Source: JBBDIO01 sp040880365
Lineage (GTDB): Bacteria > Chloroflexota > Anaerolineae > Caldilineales > Caldilineaceae
Assembly (NCBI GenBank): GCA_040880365.1
Contig: JBBDIO010000207.1
Span: 1 to 16,401, forward strand
Reading direction: 5' to 3'
Length of the DNA stretch: 16,401 nt
Made by a program: the position numbers and the translations under genes. Positions 1-9,487 of this stretch are shown piece after piece. Position 1 is the first letter of the stretch; each line of letters opens with the position of its first letter. The notes under the pieces are model-generated. The model saw nothing but the letters and a program-made list of their open reading frames with translations. It did not search any database and was not told the DNA's origin.

Positions 1-682
1 CCACAAACATGAGCGCAGCGGCGTGCAGAACGCTGCGCACGGGGCTGGTGCCGCTGGAAGGCAGCAGGAAGAAAGGATCCAGCGCGGCGCGCCCATTTTC
101 CAGCGTGGCAGGCAGACCGCCGAGCATGAACACGGCGAGCGCAATCAGCGCAATGCCGCCAATGCTCAGGTTGGACAGGGTGGTGAGACGCGTCCACGGC
201 ATCCCGCCGCGCAGGACAAGCGCGACCACCAGCAACACGGCGACCAGCCCCAGCCCGACGCGCCAAAACTCGTTGACAATGCCAAAGGCGCTGAGGATGT
301 AGCCCGCAATGCCCAAAGCTGCCGTGGCCGCAGACGCGCTTTTGGCCCACAGAAACAGCCACGCCGCGCTGAATCCCAGCCGAGCGTGCAGATATTTGGA
401 GCCATATTCAAAGGTGCCCGTGGGCGCGCCGCTGCTGGGCATCCCCGCGGTCGCGATCTGCGCGGTAGAAACGCCACTGCACAGTGCGACCACGGCGGCA
501 ATCCCCAGACCCAGCATGACCGCCGGGCCTGCGACTTGCGCGCCGATTCCCAAACTGACAAATACGCCGGTGCCCAGAACCGAACCCAGCCCCAACATGA
601 TCGCCGTGAACATGCCCGGCGTATGCAAAAGTTGAGGCCGTGCCTCTTCGGGCCGCGAGTCGGTTGTAATCTGTTTGGTCAC
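1..682 (-). CDS. APC-superfamily amino acid permease (partial, C-terminus outside window)
   Basis: The minus-strand frame is open from a stop near 726 to the window edge and gives 227 residues of an integral membrane transporter. After a short polar N-terminus, residues 31-41 read GLGSVLGTGVF, the glycine-rich first-helix motif of the APC amino acid/polyamine/organocation permeases. This is followed by a second hydrophobic segment and the typical stretch GAPTGTFEYGSKYLH (about residues 80-95) between helices 2 and 3. Several further hydrophobic segments follow. I chose the GTG at 682-680, preceded by an AGGGA-like ribosome-binding sequence; a GTG further upstream and an ATG at 613 are alternatives. 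It probably imports or exchanges an amino acid by secondary transport in the cytoplasmic membrane. The substrate cannot be read from this half. It follows aspS on the same strand, separated by a tandem hairpin array. Confidence 0.85.
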   Translation of the reverse strand, partial: MTKQITTDSRPEEARPQLLHTPGMFTAIMLGLGSVLGTGVFVSLGIGAQVAGPAVMLGLGIAAVVALCSGVSTAQIATAGMPSSGAPTGTFEYGSKYLHARLGFSAAWLFLWAKSASAATAALGIAGYILSAFGIVNEFWRVGLGLVAVLLVVALVLRGGMPWTRLTTLSNLSIGGIALIALAVFMLGGLPATLENGRAALDPFFLLPSSGTSPVRSVLHAAALMFV

Positions 683-820
683 AAAGTCCCTATCGATGCG
701 CGAAAACACGCCGCGGGCGCAGGGTTAACGGCAAGGGGTCAGTGGATGACCACTTAATCCGAACCGGACTGGATTGACCCGTCCCTTGCGCCCACAGAAT
801 GGAGTAACTCTCTGCTGTAT
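683..820. other. Intergenic stretch upstream of the permease
   Basis: This stretch separates the permease start from the 30-bp repeat array. It holds a small inverted repeat near 739-752 (AGTGG/CCACT). I could not identify a convincing promoter or a terminator T-run on either strand, so the permease may depend on readthrough from aspS or on a promoter I do not recognise. Confidence 0.4.
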
Positions 821-957
821 TAAATGCCGACGCGCCGAGCATCGGCTTGAATAATGCCGACGCACCGAGCATCGGCTTGAATAATGCCGACGCACCGAGC
901 ATCGGCTTGAATAATGCCGACGCACCGAGCATCGGCCTGAATAATGCCGACGCACCA
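821..957 (-). repeat. Tandem 30-bp hairpin-forming repeat array, about 4.5 units
   Basis: Four full units at 821-850, 851-880, 881-910 and 911-940, plus a partial unit 941-956, repeat with an exact 30-bp period and only single-base differences: G for A in unit 1, and C for T near the end of unit 4. On the minus strand each unit carries GCCGATGC-TCGGT-GCGTCGGC, an 8-bp stem with one G-U wobble and a 5-nt loop. A 9-nt AT-rich linker separates the hairpins. The array begins about 10 nt after the aspS stop codon and lies in the aspS 3' UTR, upstream of the permease. There are no unique spacers, so it is not a CRISPR array. Confidence 0.95.
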
Positions 958-966
958 GGCAGTCTC

Positions 967-2796
<1,830 letters not shown>

Positions 2797-2942
2797 GGTT
2801 TACTATCCTTGGGCCTGGGCGCAGCGCAGATAGAACGGGCATATCCTGGTTACACAGATGGCAATGTACACCCGGCTATGCACATGCAAGCGGTGGCACA
2901 CAGGCGGCGTGGCGCTGAATATTAGAATGAAAATTAGAAAAT

Positions 2943-2992
2943 AGTGCATTGCAACAGCAATGTGTATCCACCATGCAGGCGCATACACATTG
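2943..2992 (-). promoter_or_regulatory. Overlapping hairpins in the aspS leader (candidate cis-regulatory element)
   Basis: Between the aspS promoter and start codon lies a perfect 10-bp inverted repeat, CAATGTGTAT (2958-2967) and ATACACATTG (2983-2992), with a 15-nt loop. A second perfect 6-bp hairpin, CATTGC (2947-2952) and GCAATG (2957-2962), shares bases 2958-2962 with the first, so the two cannot both form in one RNA. In the aspS transcript the longer hairpin comes first and the shorter is followed by a U-rich stretch. This geometry would suit an attenuator or switch. No T-box signature is present here. Function is inferred only from pairing. Confidence 0.4.
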
Positions 2993-3013
2993 GGCGCAAT
3001 ATATATATGGCGC

Positions 3014-3042
3014 ATTATAGACCCCGCGCAGTGGCTTCGCAA
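3014..3042 (-). promoter_or_regulatory. Sigma70-type promoter for aspS
   Basis: On the minus strand TTGCGA (3042-3037) and a consensus TATAAT (3019-3014) are separated by exactly 17 bp. The start point would be near 3007, giving aspS a leader of about 210 nt. Confidence 0.7.
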
Positions 3043-3301
3043 TTTCAATATGCCAGCCCGCAAGAATCCTTGTGCGCAGACCGACCCAGCCGTGATGCTG
3101 TAGGTGATACAGTCTGCTATGTGCCCAAAGTAGGCCGCGGGCAGCCAGGTGGGGCTGCTTGAGGGGTATTCGTCGCCAATTCCCAGGCCGGACGATACAA
3201 TTGTGGGTGGAGATTCGCGCGCCGGTGGCGGTATGGCAGCCGTGGGAGACGCACAGGGTCAGTTGGGTTGGAAAGTGAAGTAGCATTGGGTGGAAATAGA
3301 T
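3043..3301. other. Intergenic region between the divergent aspS and SNF2 promoters
   Basis: No gene is supported here. I see small inverted repeats only: CTGTA/TACAG near 3103-3117, GCAGCC/GGCTGC at 3141-3146 and 3153-3158, and a longer imperfect stem between about 3167 and 3200. None matches an RNA family I recognise. Short open frames across the region overlap the aspS promoter and lack ribosome-binding sites. Confidence 0.4.
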
Positions 3302-3330
3302 TTGATAGCGCCGATGGAGCAGGGTACAAT
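3302..3330 (+). promoter_or_regulatory. Sigma70-type promoter for the SNF2 gene, probably leaderless
   Basis: TTGATA (3302-3307) and TACAAT (3325-3330) are separated by exactly 17 bp. The ATG at 3338 begins 8 nt after the -10 element, which is where transcription would start. There is no room for a Shine-Dalgarno sequence, so the mRNA is predicted to begin at or within a base or two of its start codon. Confidence 0.75.
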
Positions 3331-3337
3331 AGAGAGT

Positions 3338-6300
3338 ATGCCATCAACCATTCACGCTGCTTGGATGCACGCGCCGGAAGCTGAAACCGGCAGTCATTTG
3401 TTCATTTGGGCCGAGGATATCGAATTCGCGACACGGGCGGCCCATGCCCGCAGTAGCAGTTCTTATACCGACCATGCGACCGCCGACCCATCTTCCCCCA
3501 CCGCCACGCATTTGCCAACCCCCGCGCATGTTGCTGCGGAGACCCGTGCCCAGTCTAATCTTGCGCAGTCCGATCTAGCGCAGTCCAGTCCCGCGCCATC
3601 TGCCAGCGCACGCATGGGGAATCGACGCGCGCGGGCGGCGGCTTCGCCCAAGGTCCCTTCGCACCCCGAACAGGTTCCTATCGGCACGCTGCGCGCCTTG
3701 CTCAATGAGCTGTCGCCGCGCGTGGGCAGCGAAGCATTGCCGCCCACCAACGCCACCGTCTGGCTGCCCACACTAGACGGCGCGCCCGCGGCCCGACGCA
3801 GCCTGATCTACGCGCCCCAGGGCGGCAACGGTAACACGGCTCAACCTTCGCTTAGTGCCTGGCAGATCACCGGCGTCCAATTGGAGCCGTTGGCGGGATT
3901 GCTCTTTCTGGCCCATCTCAGCCACGAGACCCTGCGCCAGCAGGCGGTGGATCGCCCCGGTTTGCATCGGATGCGGTTTGGCAACGATCTGCTGTTCTGG
4001 AGCAATGCTGCCAAGTTTGCGCTGGAATTGTTGGTGGGGCAGCACTATCTGCCCAGCCTGCGCGCCGAGGCTTCGGGGCGGCTGACTACGGTGTGGCAGC
4101 CCTTTTTACTGGACCCGTGGATTGAGGAGCGGCGTAGCCAGCTGGCGGCGAGTATGCCCCCTGTTTGCCGGGCCTATAATCTCGCCGATCCCGATGCCGC
4201 GCCCGCGCCGGTTGCGCTGCTGGAAACGTTTGTGGCGACGATGGTGGATGTGGCAGTGCGCGCCTGGGGCAAAGGCGCGGCGCCCGCGTTTGAAACGGCC
4301 GCGCCCGATTCTGCGCAACTGGCGGCGACCTGGCTGCGCGTGCTTCTATCCGATGCGCCGGGCCTGCAATTGCCGCCTCAGCCCGCCCACGATCTCTATC
4401 ATGGCTGGTCGCAGTGGGTGGAACAGCTCTACATTGTGCGCGACGCCAATTTCCGTATCTGTTTCGTGTTGGAAGAACCGACGGATGCTGAAGACGCGCA
4501 AGTCGCCACTCTGTTGGATGCACCGGAGAATGGCACGCCACCCGCGCCAGAGCCGGTCGCGCCGCCCCAGAGTGTGCTCTATCAATGGACGCTGCGCTTC
4601 TTTTTGCAGGCGCGCGACAATCCCAGCCTGATGATTCCCGCGGCGGATGTGTGGCAGGCATCGAACCAGGTGTTGCAGGTGGGCAATCGGCATATCGACC
4701 AGCCCCAGGAACGGCTGTTGGCGGGGCTGGGTGTGGCGGGGCGGCTTTTTCCGCCGGTGGCACGCGGGCTGCGCCATTCGCGCCCCGAATATTGCACGCT
4801 TTCGACCCAGGAAGCCTATGAATTTCTGCGCGAAATCGGGCCTCTGCTGGAAAGCAGCGGCTTTGGGATTGTGCTGCCCGGCTGGTGGAATACCGAGCGG
4901 CGTGTGCGGCTTGGGTTGCGGCTTTCGTTTCACAGCGATGCGCCCGAACCCGAAGAATGGGATTGGACGCGGGCCGACGGCAATGAACTGGCGTTGCGTG
5001 GGCTGGCCGGTGCGCGCGGAGAAGCACGAGGAGAAGCGCGCGGCGAAGGCGATGCCGGCAGCCGCGATTCGGGCGCCCAGACGGGCGCGGGCGATGTGAA
5101 GCCCGGCGCCACGTTGGGCCTGAATAGTTTGGTGAACTACACTTGGGAATTGACCCTGGGCGCGGATGAGCTTTCTACCGCCGAGTTTGAACGTCTCGCC
5201 GCCACACGTACGCCCTTGCTGCGTATGCGCGGCCGCTGGATAGAGCTGGACCCCGAACAGGTGGAAGCCACGCACCGCTTTTTATCGGGGCGGGCTACGC
5301 AGGGCAAGACTTCGCTGTTGCAGGCAATCCGGGTGGCGCAGAGCATGATCGACGAGGCGGCGCGCGCCACGGAACCCGCGTCCGATGGGACAGGGGACGC
5401 GGCACTGGATCGCACAGGCGCGCCCCCCATTGGCCCCGCGCTGGAACTTTTTGCCGACGATTTGGCGGGCGACCAAAACGGCGATGGACTGCCCGATGAT
5501 AGTCTGACCGTGGATTCAGTGGTGGTGCATGGCTGGCTGGACCGGCTCTTGGCGCAACTGCGCACCCAGCAGCCGCCCCAGCCGATCCCCGCGCCGCCAG
5601 GGTTCAAGGGGCAACTGCGCCCCTATCAGGAACGCGGGGTGGGCTGGCTGGCGCATCTCTGCAATCTGGGGCTGGGTGGCTGTCTTGCCGATGATATGGG
5701 GTTGGGCAAGACCATTCAGGCGATTGCCCTGATTTTGCACGAACAATTGGAAGCCGCCGCCGAAGGCCGCACGCTGCCGCCCACACTGTTGATCTGTCCT
5801 ACCAGCGTTGTCGCCAACTGGCGGCGCGAAATCGAACGCTTTGCGCCCAATCTGCGCGCCATGGTGCACCACGGCAACAACCGCACGACCGGCGACGAGT
5901 TTTTCGCCACGCTGGCCCAGCACGATCTGGTGGTGACCAGCTATGGCACCGCGCGCCGGGATATTGAGACGCTGCAACTGATCGAATGGCAGGATCTGAT
6001 TCTGGACGAAGCCCAGAATATCAAGACGCCCTCGGCCAAACAAACGCAGGCCGTGCGCCGGTTGCGCGGGCGCAATCGCATCGCGCTCACCGGCACCCCT
6101 GTGGAAAATCGTCTGTCGGAGCTGTGGAGCATCATGGAGTTCCTCAACCCCGGCTATCTGGGCAAACACGAATCATTCCGCCGCCGCTACATCATCCCCA
6201 TCGAACGCTATAACGACATGGAGCGCACCGGCGAATTGCGGCGTCTGGTGCAGCCTTTCCTTTTGCGCCGGTTGAAATCGGATCCCACGATTATTTCAGA

Positions 6301-7057
6301 TCTGCCAGAGAAAAATGAGATGGTCGTCTATTGTTCGCTGACGCGCGAGCAAGCCCAGCTCTACGAGCGGGTGGTCAACGACGCGCTGAACAATCTCAAC
6401 CGCGCCGATGGCATCCAACGCCGGGGGCTGGTGCTGGCCTTGCTCACCAAGCTCAAGCAGATCACCAACCACCCTGCCCACTTTCTCAAGGAAGACGCGC
6501 CGTTGGACGGGCGCAGCGGCAAGCTGAGCCGTTTGACCGAGATGTTGGATGAGGCAATCAGCGTCGGCGACCGGGCTTTGATCTTCACCCAGTTTGTAGA
6601 GATGGGGCTGTTGTTGCAACGTCACCTGATGAATACGCTGGGCACGGATACCCTCTTTTTGCATGGGGGCACGCCCGCCAATCAACGCGACAAGATGGTG
6701 CAGGCTTTTCAAAGTGAAGAAGGCCCGCCCGTCTTTGTGCTCAGCCTGCGGGCCGGGGGGTCGGGTCTGAATCTGACCCAGGCCAATCACGTTTTTCACT
6801 ATGACCGCTGGTGGAACCCCGCTGTGGAAAACCAGGCCACAGATCGGGCATTTCGCATTGGACAGCGACGCGATGTGCAGGTACATAAATTTGTGGTGGC
6901 GGGCACGCTGGAAGAACGCATCCACGATCTCATTGAGAACAAGCAGGCCCTGGCACAATCGATTGTGGGCAGCGGGGAAGATTGGCTGACCGAACTGGAG
7001 ACCGACGAGCTGCGCGAGCTGTTGATGTTGCGCCAGGATGCGATTGAAGATGATTAG
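3338..7057 (+). CDS. SNF2-family DNA-dependent ATPase/helicase (bacterial large SNF2 type)
   Basis: This 1239-residue protein is a SWI2/SNF2-type DNA translocase. The N-terminal half is the long region typical of large bacterial SNF2 proteins; its part near residues 595-640 (YTWELTLGADELS...) fits the SNF2-associated DUF3670-type domain. Two low-complexity segments stand out: an Ala/Gln/Ser-rich one near residues 65-90 and a Gly-Ala-Arg-Glu repeat near 558-573. The ATPase core follows: Walker A DDMGLGKT with Lys791, Walker B DEAQ at 890-893, motif III LTGTPVENRLSELWS. The C-terminal RecA lobe ends with AGGSGLNL and the arginine-finger motif DRAFRIGQ at 1169-1176. I start at ATG 3338 rather than an in-frame GTG at 3290, because the promoter covers the codons between. 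The next gene encodes a SWIM-type protein, the usual partner of this family. The role is probably DNA repair or nucleoprotein remodelling; the exact substrate is unknown. Confidence 0.93.
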   Translation: MPSTIHAAWMHAPEAETGSHLFIWAEDIEFATRAAHARSSSSYTDHATADPSSPTATHLPTPAHVAAETRAQSNLAQSDLAQSSPAPSASARMGNRRARAAASPKVPSHPEQVPIGTLRALLNELSPRVGSEALPPTNATVWLPTLDGAPAARRSLIYAPQGGNGNTAQPSLSAWQITGVQLEPLAGLLFLAHLSHETLRQQAVDRPGLHRMRFGNDLLFWSNAAKFALELLVGQHYLPSLRAEASGRLTTVWQPFLLDPWIEERRSQLAASMPPVCRAYNLADPDAAPAPVALLETFVATMVDVAVRAWGKGAAPAFETAAPDSAQLAATWLRVLLSDAPGLQLPPQPAHDLYHGWSQWVEQLYIVRDANFRICFVLEEPTDAEDAQVATLLDAPENGTPPAPEPVAPPQSVLYQWTLRFFLQARDNPSLMIPAADVWQASNQVLQVGNRHIDQPQERLLAGLGVAGRLFPPVARGLRHSRPEYCTLSTQEAYEFLREIGPLLESSGFGIVLPGWWNTERRVRLGLRLSFHSDAPEPEEWDWTRADGNELALRGLAGARGEARGEARGEGDAGSRDSGAQTGAGDVKPGATLGLNSLVNYTWELTLGADELSTAEFERLAATRTPLLRMRGRWIELDPEQVEATHRFLSGRATQGKTSLLQAIRVAQSMIDEAARATEPASDGTGDAALDRTGAPPIGPALELFADDLAGDQNGDGLPDDSLTVDSVVVHGWLDRLLAQLRTQQPPQPIPAPPGFKGQLRPYQERGVGWLAHLCNLGLGGCLADDMGLGKTIQAIALILHEQLEAAAEGRTLPPTLLICPTSVVANWRREIERFAPNLRAMVHHGNNRTTGDEFFATLAQHDLVVTSYGTARRDIETLQLIEWQDLILDEAQNIKTPSAKQTQAVRRLRGRNRIALTGTPVENRLSELWSIMEFLNPGYLGKHESFRRRYIIPIERYNDMERTGELRRLVQPFLLRRLKSDPTIISDLPEKNEMVVYCSLTREQAQLYERVVNDALNNLNRADGIQRRGLVLALLTKLKQITNHPAHFLKEDAPLDGRSGKLSRLTEMLDEAISVGDRALIFTQFVEMGLLLQRHLMNTLGTDTLFLHGGTPANQRDKMVQAFQSEEGPPVFVLSLRAGGSGLNLTQANHVFHYDRWWNPAVENQATDRAFRIGQRRDVQVHKFVVAGTLEERIHDLIENKQALAQSIVGSGEDWLTELETDELRELLMLRQDAIEDD

Positions 7058-7099
7058 TGCTGCTGATACGCAATTGAATTTGCGAGAACGGTGCGTGTG

Positions 7100-7999
7100 A
7101 TGGCGATAAATCGTGAAGATAGCAGCCGTCGGCGTGGGGCGCGCGGGGCATCTGTGCCCAAGCGCGGACCCGAATGGTGGGTGAGCCGCTGGCAAAACTG
7201 GACCCAGGAGTTGGGGCTGGTTGCTGCTGCCGGCGCGCCCAGCGGCGCGCGCATCAAACGTTTGGAAATCGGCCCTGGCGTAGTGAGCGCCGTAGTGCAA
7301 GCGCGCAATGAAGATCAATGTCAGGTGGAGATCCGCTTCACACCGTGGACCGATATTCAGTGGGAAGCCGCAATGGATGCCATCGGCGAACAGGCGTTGT
7401 TCGCGGCGCAGTTGCTGGCGGGTGAATTGCCGCCCGAACTGGACACGATTCTGGCGGATGCCGACGCGCCCTTGTTGCCCACTCTCCCCAGCGAAGTAAA
7501 AATCGTCTGCGAAGGCGCGGGCTGTGGGATGGGAAAGTGTACTCATGCCACCCTGATTTTCGCGCAGCTGGGCGAGGCGTTGAGCGATGATCCGTGGATG
7601 TTGCTGCGTATGCGCGGCCGCGACCAGACTCAGGTGTTGGCGGCCCTGCGCAAAGTGCGCACCAAGCCCGCGGACAATGGCCACAGCGCACCGCCGGCCG
7701 CGCCCTCGGTCGCGCCGGGCCGGTTTCACCGCAACCCCGCCGAAGCGACTGCGCAGGAAGAAGTTTCGCCCCTGCACGCGCAGATGTCGGGGTACTGGGG
7801 TGTTGCCAAGACGCTGGAGGGCTATCGTCCCAATTTCCACGAACCCAAAGTCGATGCGGTGCTGTTGCGGCGCTTGGGTCCGCTGCCCTTTTCGGGCGCG
7901 GATGACGACATTTATGAAGATCTGACAGCGATCTATCGCCGGGTGTCCAGCGTCGCCATGCGTCGCGCCTTTGCCACGGAGCCGGACCAGGCCCGCTAG
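7100..7999 (+). CDS. SWIM-type zinc-finger protein, partner of the SNF2 helicase
   Basis: The 299-residue protein follows the SNF2 gene by 42 nt and is probably co-transcribed. The N-terminus has the aromatic pattern WWVSRWQNW and a small beta-rich part (IKRLEIGPGVVSAVVQ) seen in SNF2-linked SWIM proteins. A presumed zinc site reads C137-x4-C142-x4-C147-x-H149. The following helix TLIFAQLGEALSDDPWMLLRMRG matches the segment that normally follows the SWIM CxH. The usual SWIM motif begins CxC, so the x4 spacing of the first pair is unusual. The C-terminal third is Pro/Ala-rich and then variable. SWIM domains are known or proposed to bind DNA or proteins; here it would help load the ATPase, which is an inference from the pairing. 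ATG 7100 is chosen; GTG at 7091 is in frame and possible. Confidence 0.8.
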   Translation: MAINREDSSRRRGARGASVPKRGPEWWVSRWQNWTQELGLVAAAGAPSGARIKRLEIGPGVVSAVVQARNEDQCQVEIRFTPWTDIQWEAAMDAIGEQALFAAQLLAGELPPELDTILADADAPLLPTLPSEVKIVCEGAGCGMGKCTHATLIFAQLGEALSDDPWMLLRMRGRDQTQVLAALRKVRTKPADNGHSAPPAAPSVAPGRFHRNPAEATAQEEVSPLHAQMSGYWGVAKTLEGYRPNFHEPKVDAVLLRRLGPLPFSGADDDIYEDLTAIYRRVSSVAMRRAFATEPDQAR

Positions 8000-8073
8000 A
8001 CGAACAGCCCCCGACTGTATATCTGCGGCTTTACCCACCGCCACCCCCTGAAATCCGACCACTTTTTTGGTGT

Positions 8074-8102
8074 TTGCACAGTCCGACACTTCTGTGTACA
8101 CT
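8074..8102 (+). promoter_or_regulatory. Sigma70-type promoter for the PPK1-like gene
   Basis: TTGCAC (8074-8079) and TACACT (8097-8102) are spaced by exactly 17 bp. Transcription would start near 8109, leaving a leader of about 55 nt before ATG 8164. The gene therefore seems to be an independent transcription unit. Confidence 0.7.
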
Positions 8103-8163
8103 ATTGGTTCCGATCTTTTTGACCGGTCCGAAATGTGCGTTGCACCGGTGAAGTGGAAGCCAA

Positions 8164-9396
8164 ATGAGTTACACTGAATATCCTGCCCCGTCGGTTTCGG
8201 TTGCTTCCGAAACGGAATCAGAGCATTTCTCTGCGCCCGAATCAACGCGGCCTGTTTCTGCCTCGCTCGATGCGCGGTCTTTGTCTGCGTCGCTCGAAGC
8301 GACGCCTCCAGAGTGGCGTGCAGATTTATCGCGCCAACTGCGCACCATTGGCGGGAGCACCGGCACCTGGCACAGTCGTCTGTTGCGCATCGCGGATTTG
8401 CTAGAACAGGTCGATGGGTCTTTTCTGCACGGCATCCCCCAGGCTTATCTGGAATCTGCCGTGGCGGCGGATTGTGTGGCGTCCGGCGTATCCGGCACGC
8501 AATCGGACCCGGAGCGCGTGCGGGTTGCCGAGTTGAACCATTGGTTTACGGCATTCTATGGAAAAATTGGGCGCACTTTGGCGCGCACGGTCTTACCGGA
8601 ACTGGGGCGCTTGCCGGAACTAGGACGCGTGGGGCTGCGCATCCGCCAGGTTGCGCGCCTGGATCCGCGCCGGTTGCAGTGGGCGCATCACTATTTTCTG
8701 CGCAATCTATATCCTATACTTACACCGCTTGCCGTGGATCCTGGGCGACCGTTTCCCTTTATCGGGGGTGGCAGCACAAATTTGTTGTTCGAATTGCAAA
8801 GCCCCGAACAGCAGGCCCGGCGCAGCCCGTCTGTGCTCTTTGCGCGGGTCGAGATTCCGTCCTCGCGCCCGATTCTGACGCCGTTGACCGGCGATCTGCG
8901 CGGGAGCGAGATGCCACGCGCACAGGCACAGGCCGCGCGCGATTTGCTCTGGACCGCCGACATTGTGCGCTATTTTGCGCATGAGCTTTTCCCCGGCATG
9001 ATTTTGCGCAATGGGTATCTGTTTCGGGTGTTGCGAGCACCGTCCTGCCCCGCGGCCGCTACTGAAAACATTGCCGAAACCATCGCCGAAATCGAGGCGC
9101 GCGGCGATATGCGGCGCGGGCGCAAAGCGCGGCGTCCGGCTGGCCCGCCCGTGTTGCGGCTGGAAGTCGAAGCCTCGATGCCCGATGGGGTGATGCGCTG
9201 GCTGGCGGATCATCTGCACACCCCTGCGCATGGGCTGGTGCGCATCGACCGCGCCCAGGAAATATTCGGGCTGGGGGGTCTGCTCGCCTGGGTGCAAGAT
9301 GGCACGGGCGAAGGCGCGCATGTGGCGCAGGCTCTGCCCCTGGGTCAACCCGGCGCGGGGACGCGGATGGATGCACGGCAGCCGGTCTATGGGTGA
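8164..9396 (+). CDS. Polyphosphate kinase 1-like protein lacking the catalytic domains
   Basis: The 410-residue product resembles the N-terminal and head domains of PPK1. Residues about 177-202 read YFLRNLYPILTPLAVD, then PFPFI, the signature that opens the PPK1 head domain. Later matches are FARVEIP, HELFPGM near 273-279, FRVLRAP, and VLRLEVEASMPDGVM near 330-345. The protein stops just where the first catalytic C-terminal domain should begin, so the phosphohistidine-bearing half (full PPK1 is about 690-730 residues) is absent. No continuation was seen in another frame before the serS promoter. The first 60 residues are Ser/Glu-rich and unlike PPK1, and the true N-domain is weakly conserved. 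It cannot make polyphosphate by the known mechanism. It has a good promoter and an intact frame, so it may be a regulatory or polyphosphate-binding protein, or a decayed paralogue. Confidence 0.75.
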   Translation: MSYTEYPAPSVSVASETESEHFSAPESTRPVSASLDARSLSASLEATPPEWRADLSRQLRTIGGSTGTWHSRLLRIADLLEQVDGSFLHGIPQAYLESAVAADCVASGVSGTQSDPERVRVAELNHWFTAFYGKIGRTLARTVLPELGRLPELGRVGLRIRQVARLDPRRLQWAHHYFLRNLYPILTPLAVDPGRPFPFIGGGSTNLLFELQSPEQQARRSPSVLFARVEIPSSRPILTPLTGDLRGSEMPRAQAQAARDLLWTADIVRYFAHELFPGMILRNGYLFRVLRAPSCPAAATENIAETIAEIEARGDMRRGRKARRPAGPPVLRLEVEASMPDGVMRWLADHLHTPAHGLVRIDRAQEIFGLGGLLAWVQDGTGEGAHVAQALPLGQPGAGTRMDARQPVYG

Positions 9397-9452
9397 AGAA
9401 CTGAGCATTGTCATCTTAGGCGCGGGTAGGTACGTTTTGCTGTGCGGAGAGC

Positions 9453-9481
9453 TTGACAAGCGCCGACAGTCGGGGTAGCAT
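9453..9481 (+). promoter_or_regulatory. Sigma70-type promoter for the serS T-box transcript
   Basis: A perfect TTGACA (9453-9458) and TAGCAT (9476-9481) are separated by 17 bp. Transcription would start near 9488 and run through the T-box leader into serS. Confidence 0.8.
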
Positions 9482-9487
9482 TTTTAC

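Noticed and set aside
821..957. CRISPR array
   Set aside because: The units are contiguous with no variable spacers and there are no cas genes.
2797..3007. T-box upstream of aspS
   Set aside because: No sequence resembling the T-box motif, Stem I loop or a strong terminator occurs in the leader.
3290..3337. GTG at 3290 as start of the SNF2 protein
   Set aside because: The promoter -35 and -10 elements lie between it and ATG 3338, so it would not be transcribed from that promoter.
6296..8245. Long minus-strand open frame (649 codons) opposite the SNF2 and SWIM genes
   Set aside because: It spans two genes with clear motifs on the plus strand, has a Pro/Arg/Gln/His-rich composition typical of antisense frames in GC-rich DNA, and shows no recognisable domain.
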